Positions 18,069-25,918 of a stretch of 64,000 bases of DNA are shown in pieces. A model generated the notes under the pieces. The model was not told the DNA's origin and searched no databases. It worked only from the letters and a program-made list of their open reading frames with translations. Each line of letters starts with the position of its first letter. Position 1 is the first letter of the stretch. A program made the translations under genes and the position numbers. Location: NCBI RefSeq assembly GCF_013307435.2, contig NZ_CP102845.1:2912001-2976000 (forward strand), written 5' to 3'. Origin of the DNA: Microvirga terrae (GTDB taxonomy: Bacteria > Pseudomonadota > Alphaproteobacteria > Rhizobiales > Beijerinckiaceae).

Positions 18069-19928
18069 TTGCCGTTCTTGTCCCGCCCCGCCTCGCGTTT
18101 CCAAACTCAGAAGCCCTGGACACCGCTGCCCTATTCTCCCCTGCACGAAACGATCTGGCAGTTCCTCTGCACGGCGAGCCTCGTGTTCGGCATGTGGTAT
18201 CTGGGGTGGCGCTGGTTGAAGTCGATCAACTACGACGCCCTCTGGTTCTCGATCCCGCTGCTGATCGCCGAGACCGGATCCTTCGTCGGACTCGTCTTCT
18301 TCACGGTCAATCTCTGGTCGGCGAAGTCGCCGGTCCGCGGTGCGCTTCCCGTGACGGCCCGCGACTGCTCCGACGATCCCGACATGCCGGACCGCCCCGT
18401 CTCGGTCGACGTTTTCGTGGCCACCTACAGCGAGGATCCCGAACTGGTCCGGGTGGGCCTGCAGCAATCCAAGAAGCTCACCTATCCCTACCCCATCGAC
18501 CTCCGGATCCACGTGCTGGACGACGGCAAGCGGCCCGCCATGGAGGCCGTCGCCCGGGAGGAAGGGGTCAACTACATCACCCGCTCCGACAATGTCGGCT
18601 TCAAGGCCGGGAACCTGCGCAACGCCATGTCGGCCACGTCGGGCGATTTCATCCTGATCTGCGATGCCGACATGCACCCCTTCCCGACTTTTCTCGAGGA
18701 GACGCTCGGCTATTTCCGCGATCCCAAGGTGGCGTGGGTCCAGACCCCCCACTGGTTCTACGACATTCCGCCGGGCGTGCCCCTGCCGGCGGTGCTCGAA
18801 CGGCGCCTCGGCGCCTTCGGCCGCGGCATCGGACGCGGCATCGAGCGGATCTTCGGCGCGGTTCAGGTCGGCGAGGATCCGTTCGCCAACGACCCCCAGC
18901 TCTTTTTCGACGTCATCCAGCGCCGGCGGAACTGGGCGAATGCGAGCTTCTGCTGCGGCGCCGGATCGATCCACCGGCGCGAGGCCGTCATGGAGGCGGC
19001 GCTGCGGCAATGGTCGGATCATGTGGCGGCCGCTGCGGGCCGCAACGAGAAGGCCGCCCGCGAGCTCACCGGCGAGGCCGCGATCATGGATTCGATCAGC
19101 GATGCCATGCGCTGGCAGAGCGCCCTCGACGAGGAGTTCCAGCCCTACAAGTTCCACGTGTCGGAGGACATCTACACCTCCATCGTGCTCCACAGCGACC
19201 GGGAGCGCGGATGGAGATCCGTCCTCCATCCGGTCGTCCAGTCCAAGATGCTGTCCCCGAACGACCTCCTCAGCTGGACCATCCAGCGCTTCAAGTACGC
19301 GGGCGGCACCCTCGACATCCTGGCCCACGACAACCCGCTGGTCCGCCGCGGGCTGACGTTGCCGCAGAAGCTCATGTACGGATCCACCTTCTATTCGTAC
19401 CTGTCGCCGATCTGGAACGTCATCTTCCTGGTCTCGCCCATCGTGTTCCTCTTCTCGGGCATCGCTCCGGTGTCCGGCTACTCGCTCGACTTCTTCCTGC
19501 ACATCGCGCCGTTCCTGCTGCTCAACGAGCTGTCGCAGCTCGTCGCGATGTGGGGAAATTCGAACGCCAAGGGCCGGGCCTGGTACCTCGCCATGTTCCC
19601 GCTCAACCTCCAGGCTCTCTGGGCCGTGATGAGAGGCCAGAAGATCTCGTTCCCGGTGACGCCCAAGGACCGCCAGGTGGGCACCTATGGCCGGCTCGTC
19701 CGATGGCAGATCGGTCTCGTGATCGTCACCATGGCAGGGCTGATCTGGGGATGGTTCTCCTACGGTACGGGCCGCGACGGCTACACGCTCGGGGCGATGA
19801 TCGCCAATACCCTCTGGGGCTTGAGCAACGCCCTGTCCATGCTCCCGGTGATTCGGGCGGCGTACTGGCAGCCGGATCCCGAGTACGAGGCGGCCATTAC
19901 CGAAGGGTCGCTGCCGACGGGCGTTTAG
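18069..19928 (+). CDS. Cellulose-synthase-like family 2 glycosyltransferase
   Basis: A 619-residue processive GT2 enzyme. Two N-terminal helices (about 28-50 and 56-82) precede the catalytic domain: DD at 151-152, DAD at 199-201, QTPH at 225-228, FCCGAGS at 294-300, SEDIYTS at 365-371 (TED-like base region) and QRFKY at 406-410 in place of QxxRW. Several helices follow from about 440. It has no PilZ domain, so direct c-di-GMP control as in BcsA is not expected. Two insertions (about 233-275 and 313-360) are unusual. The frame starts with TTG at 18069; TTG at 18078 has GGGAG at better spacing. The product probably polymerises a beta-linked glycan that the TPR-barrel partner exports. Confidence 0.85.
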   Translation: MPFLSRPASRFQTQKPWTPLPYSPLHETIWQFLCTASLVFGMWYLGWRWLKSINYDALWFSIPLLIAETGSFVGLVFFTVNLWSAKSPVRGALPVTARDCSDDPDMPDRPVSVDVFVATYSEDPELVRVGLQQSKKLTYPYPIDLRIHVLDDGKRPAMEAVAREEGVNYITRSDNVGFKAGNLRNAMSATSGDFILICDADMHPFPTFLEETLGYFRDPKVAWVQTPHWFYDIPPGVPLPAVLERRLGAFGRGIGRGIERIFGAVQVGEDPFANDPQLFFDVIQRRRNWANASFCCGAGSIHRREAVMEAALRQWSDHVAAAAGRNEKAARELTGEAAIMDSISDAMRWQSALDEEFQPYKFHVSEDIYTSIVLHSDRERGWRSVLHPVVQSKMLSPNDLLSWTIQRFKYAGGTLDILAHDNPLVRRGLTLPQKLMYGSTFYSYLSPIWNVIFLVSPIVFLFSGIAPVSGYSLDFFLHIAPFLLLNELSQLVAMWGNSNAKGRAWYLAMFPLNLQALWAVMRGQKISFPVTPKDRQVGTYGRLVRWQIGLVIVTMAGLIWGWFSYGTGRDGYTLGAMIANTLWGLSNALSMLPVIRAAYWQPDPEYEAAITEGSLPTGV

Positions 19929-20242
19929 GCGGTCTCCAGAATTGTGAACACCCGGTCAAGGGTCGTCAGGCGCAGGAGCCTGCGCACCTGGGGACCGGGA
20001 GCGATGAGGCGCAGATCGCCGTCGGCCCGGCGGACGGCCTTGAGGCCGGACACCAGAACGCCGAGGCCGGTGCTGTCGATGAACGGCACGTCCGCGAGAT
20101 CGATGAGGATCTGCGTCGTCCCATCGGCGATCGCCCCGTCCAGGCGAGCCCGGAGGTCCGGCGCCGCGGCGGCATCCAGGCGCCCCTGGACGCGCAGGAA
20201 CGCCACGGCCCGATCCAGGTGCTCGACGTCGCCGACCATCAT
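19925..20242 (-). CDS. STAS-domain anti-sigma factor antagonist
   Basis: A 105-residue single-domain STAS protein like SpoIIAA/RsbV. The phosphorylation motif is DSTGLG with Ser57. Such proteins bind a kinase (anti-sigma factor) when unphosphorylated and free its partner. The ATGA junction overlaps the PIG-L deacetylase stop, so both are made together. The stop end overlaps the GT2 3' end by 4 bases on the opposite strand. A second STAS gene lies at 22323-22658 beside a kinase and a phosphatase. Whether the two share that kinase is inference. Confidence 0.86.
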   Translation of the reverse strand: MMVGDVEHLDRAVAFLRVQGRLDAAAAPDLRARLDGAIADGTTQILIDLADVPFIDSTGLGVLVSGLKAVRRADGDLRLIAPGPQVRRLLRLTTLDRVFTILETA

Positions 20243-21033
20243 CGGGAACCAGGCGGACGAACGGGCCAGAACCGCTCGGCCGGACCCGAAGCGCCGCCGG
20301 TCCTGATGGCGAACTCCGCAACGGCGCGCCGGAAATCCGCCGTGAATCGGAAGATCACCGGCACCTGCGATCGGTAGCAGGCGATGGCGTCGAGACGCTT
20401 CTCGAGGGCGTCGCCGATCGGCACGAGGACGGGCTCGCCGACGGCGCCACCGAGCGCGGCAAGGCGCGCCGCGACCCCGGCCGGACTATGGATGGCATAG
20501 GGACAATCCTCGTAGGCGAAAACCTGAGCCCCCTGTGCGGCCAGGCGGCGGCCCGCCTCGAACACGAGCTGGTGGTCGACATGGGACCCGACGCCGAGCG
20601 GAACGAAGACACGGGTCCCCTCACGCCATTCCGGCAGGTGGCGGATCTCTTCGGCCAGATGGATCGCCAACTCCAGCTCCTCGCCGATCAGCGGGCCGAA
20701 CAGCTCGTGATCGGACTTGTAGCGATCGCCGCGATAGATGGCGTCCGGCATGCCGAGCCAGCGAACCGGCGCCCCGAGGGTGCGGGCGGCATCGGCATCC
20801 TCGGCACGCCGGACGGCCAGCACCTGCTCGGCGTCCGTCACCTTCCAGCGTTCGTGCTTCCAGGCGGCGAACGGGCCGACCATTTCGTCGACGAGCTCGC
20901 CGGCGAAGACGGTCACCATGCGCGGCTCGTGCCCTCGATCGGCCAGAAGAGCGACGGTTCCGCCGCAGGACAGGGGAACATCGTCGTAATGCGGCTGAAT
21001 GAAGAGTGCCGGTCCTGACGTCAGATTGTTCAT
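20239..21033 (-). CDS. PIG-L/LmbE-family deacetylase
   Basis: A 264-residue zinc-dependent PIG-L deacetylase, the family that removes N-acetyl groups from GlcNAc-containing small molecules and lipids. The metal motif PHYDD gives H15 and D18, and SHVDH supplies H154 (H151 nearby). There is no signal peptide, so it should act in the cytoplasm, unlike PgaB. Next to a GT2 synthase it might deacetylate a sugar nucleotide or lipid-linked precursor; that is inference. It is co-transcribed with the STAS gene through a 4-base overlap and starts at ATG 21033 after an AGAAG-like site. Confidence 0.82.
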   Translation of the reverse strand: MNNLTSGPALFIQPHYDDVPLSCGGTVALLADRGHEPRMVTVFAGELVDEMVGPFAAWKHERWKVTDAEQVLAVRRAEDADAARTLGAPVRWLGMPDAIYRGDRYKSDHELFGPLIGEELELAIHLAEEIRHLPEWREGTRVFVPLGVGSHVDHQLVFEAGRRLAAQGAQVFAYEDCPYAIHSPAGVAARLAALGGAVGEPVLVPIGDALEKRLDAIACYRSQVPVIFRFTADFRRAVAEFAIRTGGASGPAERFWPVRPPGSR

Positions 21034-21372
21034 CGATCGTTGCTTCTTCTACCTGACGCCGGAATGATCGGGCGAGCCTCTCGCGGAGACCGGGGTGGCC
21101 GGGACGCCGGAGCCTTGCCGCGAAAGGTTTCGATTGAATGAATTCCGGTCGAGACGGGGTGGAGGCGGGTTCCAACCGCCGCTGATCGGGTACGGTCGCT
21201 CAAGAATGTTCCAACGTACCGGTAAGTCAAGAAGCCGTCGTTGCTCCACACCCTCCTCCGACCCAACCCTTGCCATGGACGGGGACGGACTTCTAATGTC
21301 GGTACCTCGTCCTAGCTATGCGGACAGCAACCAGTTTCAGTATCGCGTTCCAAGCTTACCGGAGGCTCAACG
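21034..21372. other. Intergenic region between divergent genes
   Basis: About 340 bases separate the PIG-L gene (minus) and a small membrane-protein gene (plus). I see no gene. A GTTCC near 21210 suggested half of a general-stress promoter on the minus strand, but the matching CGTT element is not at the expected distance. Confidence 0.4.
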
Positions 21373-21843
21373 GTGACTTTCAGGGATGGCCTCCTCAAGG
21401 CCCGGGGGCAGCTGACCTTCATCGCCGCGCTGGCGATCTCGACCGGTATCATCATTTATCTCGAAACCCTCGACACCGAGGCGCATATCCAGGGCCGGGT
21501 CGCCACGGAACTGTCCCGGCAGAGGCATGCGCCGACGACAGTCTCGCCCGCCATCGACGCTGCGGTGCGGGCGAATCTCCAGCGCTCGGAACAAGCTTAT
21601 GGCGCCGATCCCGACAGCCCCGCGAGCCGTGCGGCGCTTCTGTCCACCCTTTCGTCAGCCGTGCAGCTCGGCATCCTGAAGCCCGAGGATGGCCTAACGC
21701 GGGTGCAACGGATCCTCGCCGACATGGAACGCCGGCGCGGTGAGCCCAGCACGGTGGTCGACGCCGCGCTCGGGACGGCCGCCGTCGCGTTCCCGTCGCT
21801 CCAGGACAGGATCGCGGATCTCAACGCCTCGGCGAAGAGCTGA
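21373..21843 (+). CDS. Small membrane-anchored protein of unknown function
   Basis: I do not recognise this 156-residue protein. It has one clear hydrophobic helix near residues 13-31 (TFIAALAISTGIIIYLE) after a basic N-terminus, then a soluble, mainly helical region of about 120 residues rich in Ala, Arg, Asp and Ser. There is no signal-peptidase site that I trust, so a single-pass inner-membrane protein is likely. GGAGG at 21361-21365 sits seven bases before the GTG start. It lies between the deacetylase/STAS genes and the partner-switch genes and could be an accessory subunit of the nearby polysaccharide system, but only position supports this. Confidence 0.68.
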   Translation: MTFRDGLLKARGQLTFIAALAISTGIIIYLETLDTEAHIQGRVATELSRQRHAPTTVSPAIDAAVRANLQRSEQAYGADPDSPASRAALLSTLSSAVQLGILKPEDGLTRVQRILADMERRRGEPSTVVDAALGTAAVAFPSLQDRIADLNASAKS

Positions 21844-21846
21844 CGC

Positions 21847-22290
21847 TCACGCCCCGGGACGGGCAATCCGCTTGACCATCCGCAGGCGGTTCTCGGATTC
21901 GTTCGACACGTACTCGACCTCGTCCATGTTCATGTGGATGAGGGCCAGCCCCATGCCGCCCTCCGGGACTTCTGCCAGATCGGTCTCGTCGAAGGTGAAT
22001 GGATCGTCGGACGCGTGCTCCAGCACACCGGGCTCCATCGGAGGCGCGTGATCGATGACGTCGATCACGATCCGGTCGGCCTGAAGCCCGACGGCGACCT
22101 GGACGTCCTTGCCCTTTTCTCCGTGGTAGCCGTGCTTGATGACGTTGTTGATGGCCTCGACCAGGCTGAGTTCCACGGCGTCCAGATCGTCGGGCCCGAG
22201 GAAGTCCTCGCACAGGGCCCGCACGGCGCGCGCCAGGAGGGAGACCTTGTCGAGGTCGCTGTCGATGGAAAGGCTGATGGAGGCGACCAT
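21847..22290 (-). CDS. RsbW/SpoIIAB-like serine kinase (anti-sigma factor)
   Basis: A 147-residue GHKL ATPase of the anti-sigma type. The N-box is EAINNVIKHG (E45, N48, N49), followed by an ATP-lid region and EGGMGLAL as the G2 box. Where the G1 motif is expected the sequence is DHAPPM. These kinases phosphorylate STAS antagonists and bind a target when released. The frame extends 60 codons upstream, but homology begins at the ATG at 22290, which has AGGA at normal spacing. It follows a STAS gene by 32 bases, which itself overlaps a phosphatase gene. No sigma factor is encoded nearby, so the target may be a different protein. Confidence 0.86.
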   Translation of the reverse strand: MVASISLSIDSDLDKVSLLARAVRALCEDFLGPDDLDAVELSLVEAINNVIKHGYHGEKGKDVQVAVGLQADRIVIDVIDHAPPMEPGVLEHASDDPFTFDETDLAEVPEGGMGLALIHMNMDEVEYVSNESENRLRMVKRIARPGA

Positions 22291-22322
22291 CCTGTTTCTT
22301 CCTGCTCTCTTGCGGCGACCGA

Positions 22323-22658
22323 TCAGGCAGAAAGCTGTTCGACGGCGGAATCCACGTTCGGATGAAGGGTGAAGACCTTGTCCATCCGGGTCAGGGTGAA
22401 GAGCCGGCTGACGGCCCCCGTGGCGCCCGCCACGGCAAGGCTCCCCCGCGGGCCGAGACGCTTGAGGCACGAAACAAGGGCTCCAAGGCCCGAACTGTCG
22501 ATGAACTCGACGCCGCTCAGATCAAGAACGATCTGGTTCCGGCCGGCATCGATGCACTTCGTGATCTCGTCCTTGAACACCGGAGCCCGGCTTGCATCGA
22601 TCCGCTTTTCCGACACTCGGACGACCAGGACATTGTTTCGAAGATCAGTGGACAGCAT
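22323..22658 (-). CDS. STAS-domain anti-sigma factor antagonist
   Basis: A 111-residue STAS protein with the SpoIIAA-type phosphosite DSSGLG (Ser55). It is the expected substrate of the RsbW-like kinase encoded just downstream and of the SpoIIE-type phosphatase just upstream. Its start lies 14 bases inside the phosphatase gene, so translation is probably coupled. It resembles the STAS protein at 19925-20242 over the C-terminal RLxxLTxxDxVFTL segment, suggesting the two are paralogues. Confidence 0.88.
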   Translation of the reverse strand: MLSTDLRNNVLVVRVSEKRIDASRAPVFKDEITKCIDAGRNQIVLDLSGVEFIDSSGLGALVSCLKRLGPRGSLAVAGATGAVSRLFTLTRMDKVFTLHPNVDSAVEQLSA

Positions 22659-24639
22659 CGGCAGGGATCCTTTCAGGCAAGCGCTCCAGCATGAGAACGC
22701 TCAAGTCGTCGTCCAGGGTTTCAGAGCCACGCCACGTCCGCACCGCGACATCGAGCCGGTCGAGGAGAGCGGGGGTCGTGTCCGTGGCATTCTCGCGGAC
22801 GAGACGGCGCAGGCGTTCCTCCGAAAACTGCGCTCCGGCTTGGTCTTCGGCCTCCACCAATCCGTCCGAGTAGATCAGGAGCCGGTCGTGCGGCCCGAAT
22901 TCGAAATCCAGCCGCTCATAAGCGGCGGCCGGGAACATGCCGATCGGGAACCCACCCTCGCCGATCATCTCGACGAGACCGTCCGACCGGATCACTACCG
23001 GCGACGGGTGCCCCGCCTGCACGATGCTGGCCTGGTGGGACCGGGGATGGATTTCGCCCAGGATCATCGTGAAGTACGGAAGATCCTCGGGCCAGTCGTG
23101 GTTGATCTGAGCGGCGATCTCCTCCAGGCGCATTCCTTGCGGACGCGTCAGAATCGCCTGGGACAGGGTGTGATGACAGGCGACGGACACGAGAGCTGCG
23201 GCCGCCCCATGACCGGCCACATCCACCTGGAAGAACCCGATCCCACCGTCATTGCGGCGCAGCACGTTGTAGGTATCGCCGGCGATCAGGCTCGACGGGC
23301 GGTAGAGCCCCCGGTAGCTCACGTTCCCCATGGCCGACGCCGGAGGCAGCATGGCGCCCTGAATGACGGCGGCGGCCTCGAGATCCTTGCGAAGCTGCCG
23401 GTAGGTCTCCCTCAGGCGGGCATGGAGAACCTGCTTTTCGTTCTGCGCCCGCTCACGCTGGATCGCGTTGGCCTTGAAGACGCGCAGCGCGTCGTTCATC
23501 TCGCCGATCTCGTCGGCACGCATCAGCCGCGGGAGCGGCGTGGAGAGGTCGTTGTCGGCGAGCCTCAGCATGGACTGGCTCAGCGCCTCGAGGGGCTGCA
23601 CCACCCGTCGGCGCACCACGAGCACGCTGCCGATCACCGCCCCGATCCCGAGGAGCAGAAGCCCGGACCATTGCAGGACCGACGTGCGGGCCCGGCGAAG
23701 CGTCGCCTCGAGACGGTCGCGGGAACTGCCGAGCAGCTCCCGCTGCATGCGGGCAATGTTGCCCAGCGTATGCTCCGTGATCTCGTACCACTGGCCCGCA
23801 TCCATTCCGGGCGGCACCTTGCTCAGCAGGGAATTCAGGAGGGATTGCTGGAGTGGAGCGAAGGTCGCGGTGTAATCCTCGCGCGTGGCGCTGATCGCCG
23901 CCGTGACGGCCGGGCTCAGCGGAGAGCCCAGTTGCCCGTCGATCAGCTCCCAGGCGAGACCGGCCCGCCCGGAATTGCGGCTGATGGCGTCGAATTCCAG
24001 CCCCCCGACACTTCCGGGATCCATCAGAGCGCGGCTCATGAGGGCCTGGTTGCGTGCGATGCTCTCGCTCAGGATTCCGGCCTGGGTCCTCAGGTTCGCC
24101 TCCGCGCGCAGGGTCGGCTCCAGCGGCCGTTCCTGCTGGAGCAGCGTCAGGCGCGAGGATTGCAGTTCCCCGATCAGGCGGGTCGCTTCCTGGAACCAGC
24201 GCGGCGCGAACTCGCCGCCCCGTTGCGGCTGAGCGGGAGTGAGAGAGGCATCGGCCTGCCCTCGGAGCGCCCCGATCTCCTGGCGGATCCGGGCAAGAAC
24301 GGCCAAGCCGGCATCGGTACTCCCCAGGACGCCGGTCGTGCCCCTCAGCTCCCGTTCCGCAGCTCCCAGGAATTCGTCGACCCGGCGCCGGGTCTCTTCC
24401 AGGCTCCCGGTCCCGCCGCTCCGGCGATCCGGGTCGAGCAGCACCACGAAGGTCTGGCTCCGCTCATTCGTGAAGGCCTCCGTTCCGAGAAGAAGCTGCT
24501 CTCGAATCCCGTTCGATGCCGCGAGTCGCTGCGCAGTCTGGTAATCCAGAAGCTCGGCGCGGATCTGGATCGAAACTGCCACCAGCAGGGCGATACCCAG
24601 GAAAGCCGTCAATATCAGAAGGGTGTGGCGGATCTTCAT
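22645..24639 (-). CDS. Membrane sensor serine phosphatase: NIT-like, HAMP and SpoIIE domains
   Basis: A 664-residue transmembrane phosphatase. TM1 is at residues 7-27, a mainly helical periplasmic domain follows (about 28-322) with TNERSQTFVVLL reminiscent of the NIT sensor family, TM2 is at 324-342, HAMP at about 343-396, a coiled linker at 395-430 and a PP2C-like SpoIIE domain at about 440-655. Metal-site aspartates are visible in AGDTYN (D455), DVAGHG (D473), SDGL (D592) and DDDLS (643-645). It should dephosphorylate a STAS partner on an external cue. It heads an operon with STAS and kinase genes. The NIT assignment is tentative. Confidence 0.85.
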   Translation of the reverse strand: MKIRHTLLILTAFLGIALLVAVSIQIRAELLDYQTAQRLAASNGIREQLLLGTEAFTNERSQTFVVLLDPDRRSGGTGSLEETRRRVDEFLGAAERELRGTTGVLGSTDAGLAVLARIRQEIGALRGQADASLTPAQPQRGGEFAPRWFQEATRLIGELQSSRLTLLQQERPLEPTLRAEANLRTQAGILSESIARNQALMSRALMDPGSVGGLEFDAISRNSGRAGLAWELIDGQLGSPLSPAVTAAISATREDYTATFAPLQQSLLNSLLSKVPPGMDAGQWYEITEHTLGNIARMQRELLGSSRDRLEATLRRARTSVLQWSGLLLLGIGAVIGSVLVVRRRVVQPLEALSQSMLRLADNDLSTPLPRLMRADEIGEMNDALRVFKANAIQRERAQNEKQVLHARLRETYRQLRKDLEAAAVIQGAMLPPASAMGNVSYRGLYRPSSLIAGDTYNVLRRNDGGIGFFQVDVAGHGAAAALVSVACHHTLSQAILTRPQGMRLEEIAAQINHDWPEDLPYFTMILGEIHPRSHQASIVQAGHPSPVVIRSDGLVEMIGEGGFPIGMFPAAAYERLDFEFGPHDRLLIYSDGLVEAEDQAGAQFSEERLRRLVRENATDTTPALLDRLDVAVRTWRGSETLDDDLSVLMLERLPERIPADAVH

Positions 24640-24710
24640 GAGGCGGGATCTGCGGTCGCTGCAACCGGTTTACATCACGATGGACGAGATTCTTCGCGGA
24701 CTAGGAATTG

Positions 24711-25751
24711 ATGACACAGCATGGCCTTAGTCGGGACGGCTTGTCGAGCGCTGCCGTTCACAGAGACCTGCTTTTCGGCACCGCTCTTTGCACCTCTGAC
24801 CTGTCCTTGCAACCGCTTCAGCGTGCAATTCTCAAGAATTGCAATATCATCACGGCAGAATACGAGATGAAGTGGGATGTAATCGGCGCCGATCCTCACA
24901 GGCCCGACTATTCGGCTTCCGACAGGCTCGTTGACTTCGCGGCGGACAACGGCCTCGCGTTTCATGGGCATACCCTGTGGTGGCACGAGGCCGTTCCCAC
25001 CGCCTGTCGCGAGAGCCCGGACCGCCGCTTCGAGGCATCGGCCCTGAGGCATCTCGAAGCGACCGTGGCGCGCTACGCTGGCCGCCTGAAGTCCTGGGAC
25101 GTGATCAACGAACCTCTTGAGCCCTCCCAGGGACGCGGGGACGGGCTGCGCCGCTCGCGGTTCCTCGAGGTCCTGGGCCCCGACTACCTTGCGACGGCCT
25201 TCCGCCGGGCGGCCGATCTGGACCCGGCGGCCCTTCTGGTCCTCAACGAGATGGGATTGGAATACGACAGCCGCGAAGCGGAGATGAAGCGGCGGATGAT
25301 GCTGCGTCTCCTCGAGCGGGAGCTTGGCAGAGGCACGCCCATCGGCGGCCTTGGGATCCAGTCGCATCTGACGGCCCTCGAACAGCCCCGGGAGCATCCG
25401 GAGCTCCAAGCCTTCCTGCGCGAGATCGGGCGAATGGGCCTGAGCGTGATGATCACGGAACTGGACGTCTCCGACCATCTCTGCCCCCGAGACCGGAAGC
25501 GGCGCGATTCCATCGTGGCCGACACCTACCGGGCCTATCTCGACCTCGTCCTTGCGGAGGGCAGCGTCTGCGCCGTGAACACCTGGGGGCTGAGCGACGG
25601 CTCCACTTGGCTCAACGGGTTCAGACCGCGGGCCGACGGAACTCCTCAGAGGCCGCTTCTCTACGACCGCGCCCTTCGGCGCAAGCCCGCCTGGCATGCG
25701 GTCAGGGATGCCTTGGGTCACGCTCGCGCCGGTCCGGCTCCCGGTGCCTGA
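24711..25751 (+). CDS. Family 10 glycoside hydrolase without a signal peptide
   Basis: A 346-residue protein matching glycoside hydrolase family 10 (endo-beta-1,4-xylanases and relatives). Motifs are HGHTLWWH, DVINEP with the acid/base Glu134, ITELDV with the nucleophile Glu250 and WGLSDGSTWL near the C-terminus. No export signal is visible, so it is cytoplasmic or leaves by an unusual route. TTG at 24708 is another start, but AGGA at 24703-24706 fits the ATG at 24711 better. It is divergent from the SpoIIE-type phosphatase gene by 71 bases. Its likely role is trimming the glycan made by the nearby synthase or degrading plant sugars; the context favours the former. Confidence 0.84.
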   Translation: MTQHGLSRDGLSSAAVHRDLLFGTALCTSDLSLQPLQRAILKNCNIITAEYEMKWDVIGADPHRPDYSASDRLVDFAADNGLAFHGHTLWWHEAVPTACRESPDRRFEASALRHLEATVARYAGRLKSWDVINEPLEPSQGRGDGLRRSRFLEVLGPDYLATAFRRAADLDPAALLVLNEMGLEYDSREAEMKRRMMLRLLERELGRGTPIGGLGIQSHLTALEQPREHPELQAFLREIGRMGLSVMITELDVSDHLCPRDRKRRDSIVADTYRAYLDLVLAEGSVCAVNTWGLSDGSTWLNGFRPRADGTPQRPLLYDRALRRKPAWHAVRDALGHARAGPAPGA

Positions 25752-25918
25752 AGCTGCCTGTCGTGGGGGTCACAATGATGCGGCCATGTTATTCCATCAT
25801 CCGGGCTTACCTCTCCGGTGGAGCTGGATTATGCAGGATTGCCATTGAGTGTTCGTCCGGTCGAGCCGACCTTTGCGGAGCCGCACTCGGCCTGAGAGTT
25901 TGCGTAGAAAGGTGATCC

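Noticed and set aside
18020..20377. Long plus-strand frame overlapping the GT2 gene, with 785 codons
   Set aside because: The GT2 frame has every catalytic motif; this one is Arg/Pro-rich shadow translation.
21190..21225. Possible EcfG (general stress) promoter on the minus strand
   Set aside because: GGAAC is present, but the second element is about 13 bases away, not the expected 16-17, and reads CGTA.
22369..24711. Long plus-strand frame opposite the SpoIIE phosphatase
   Set aside because: No family features and its reading mirrors the phosphatase.
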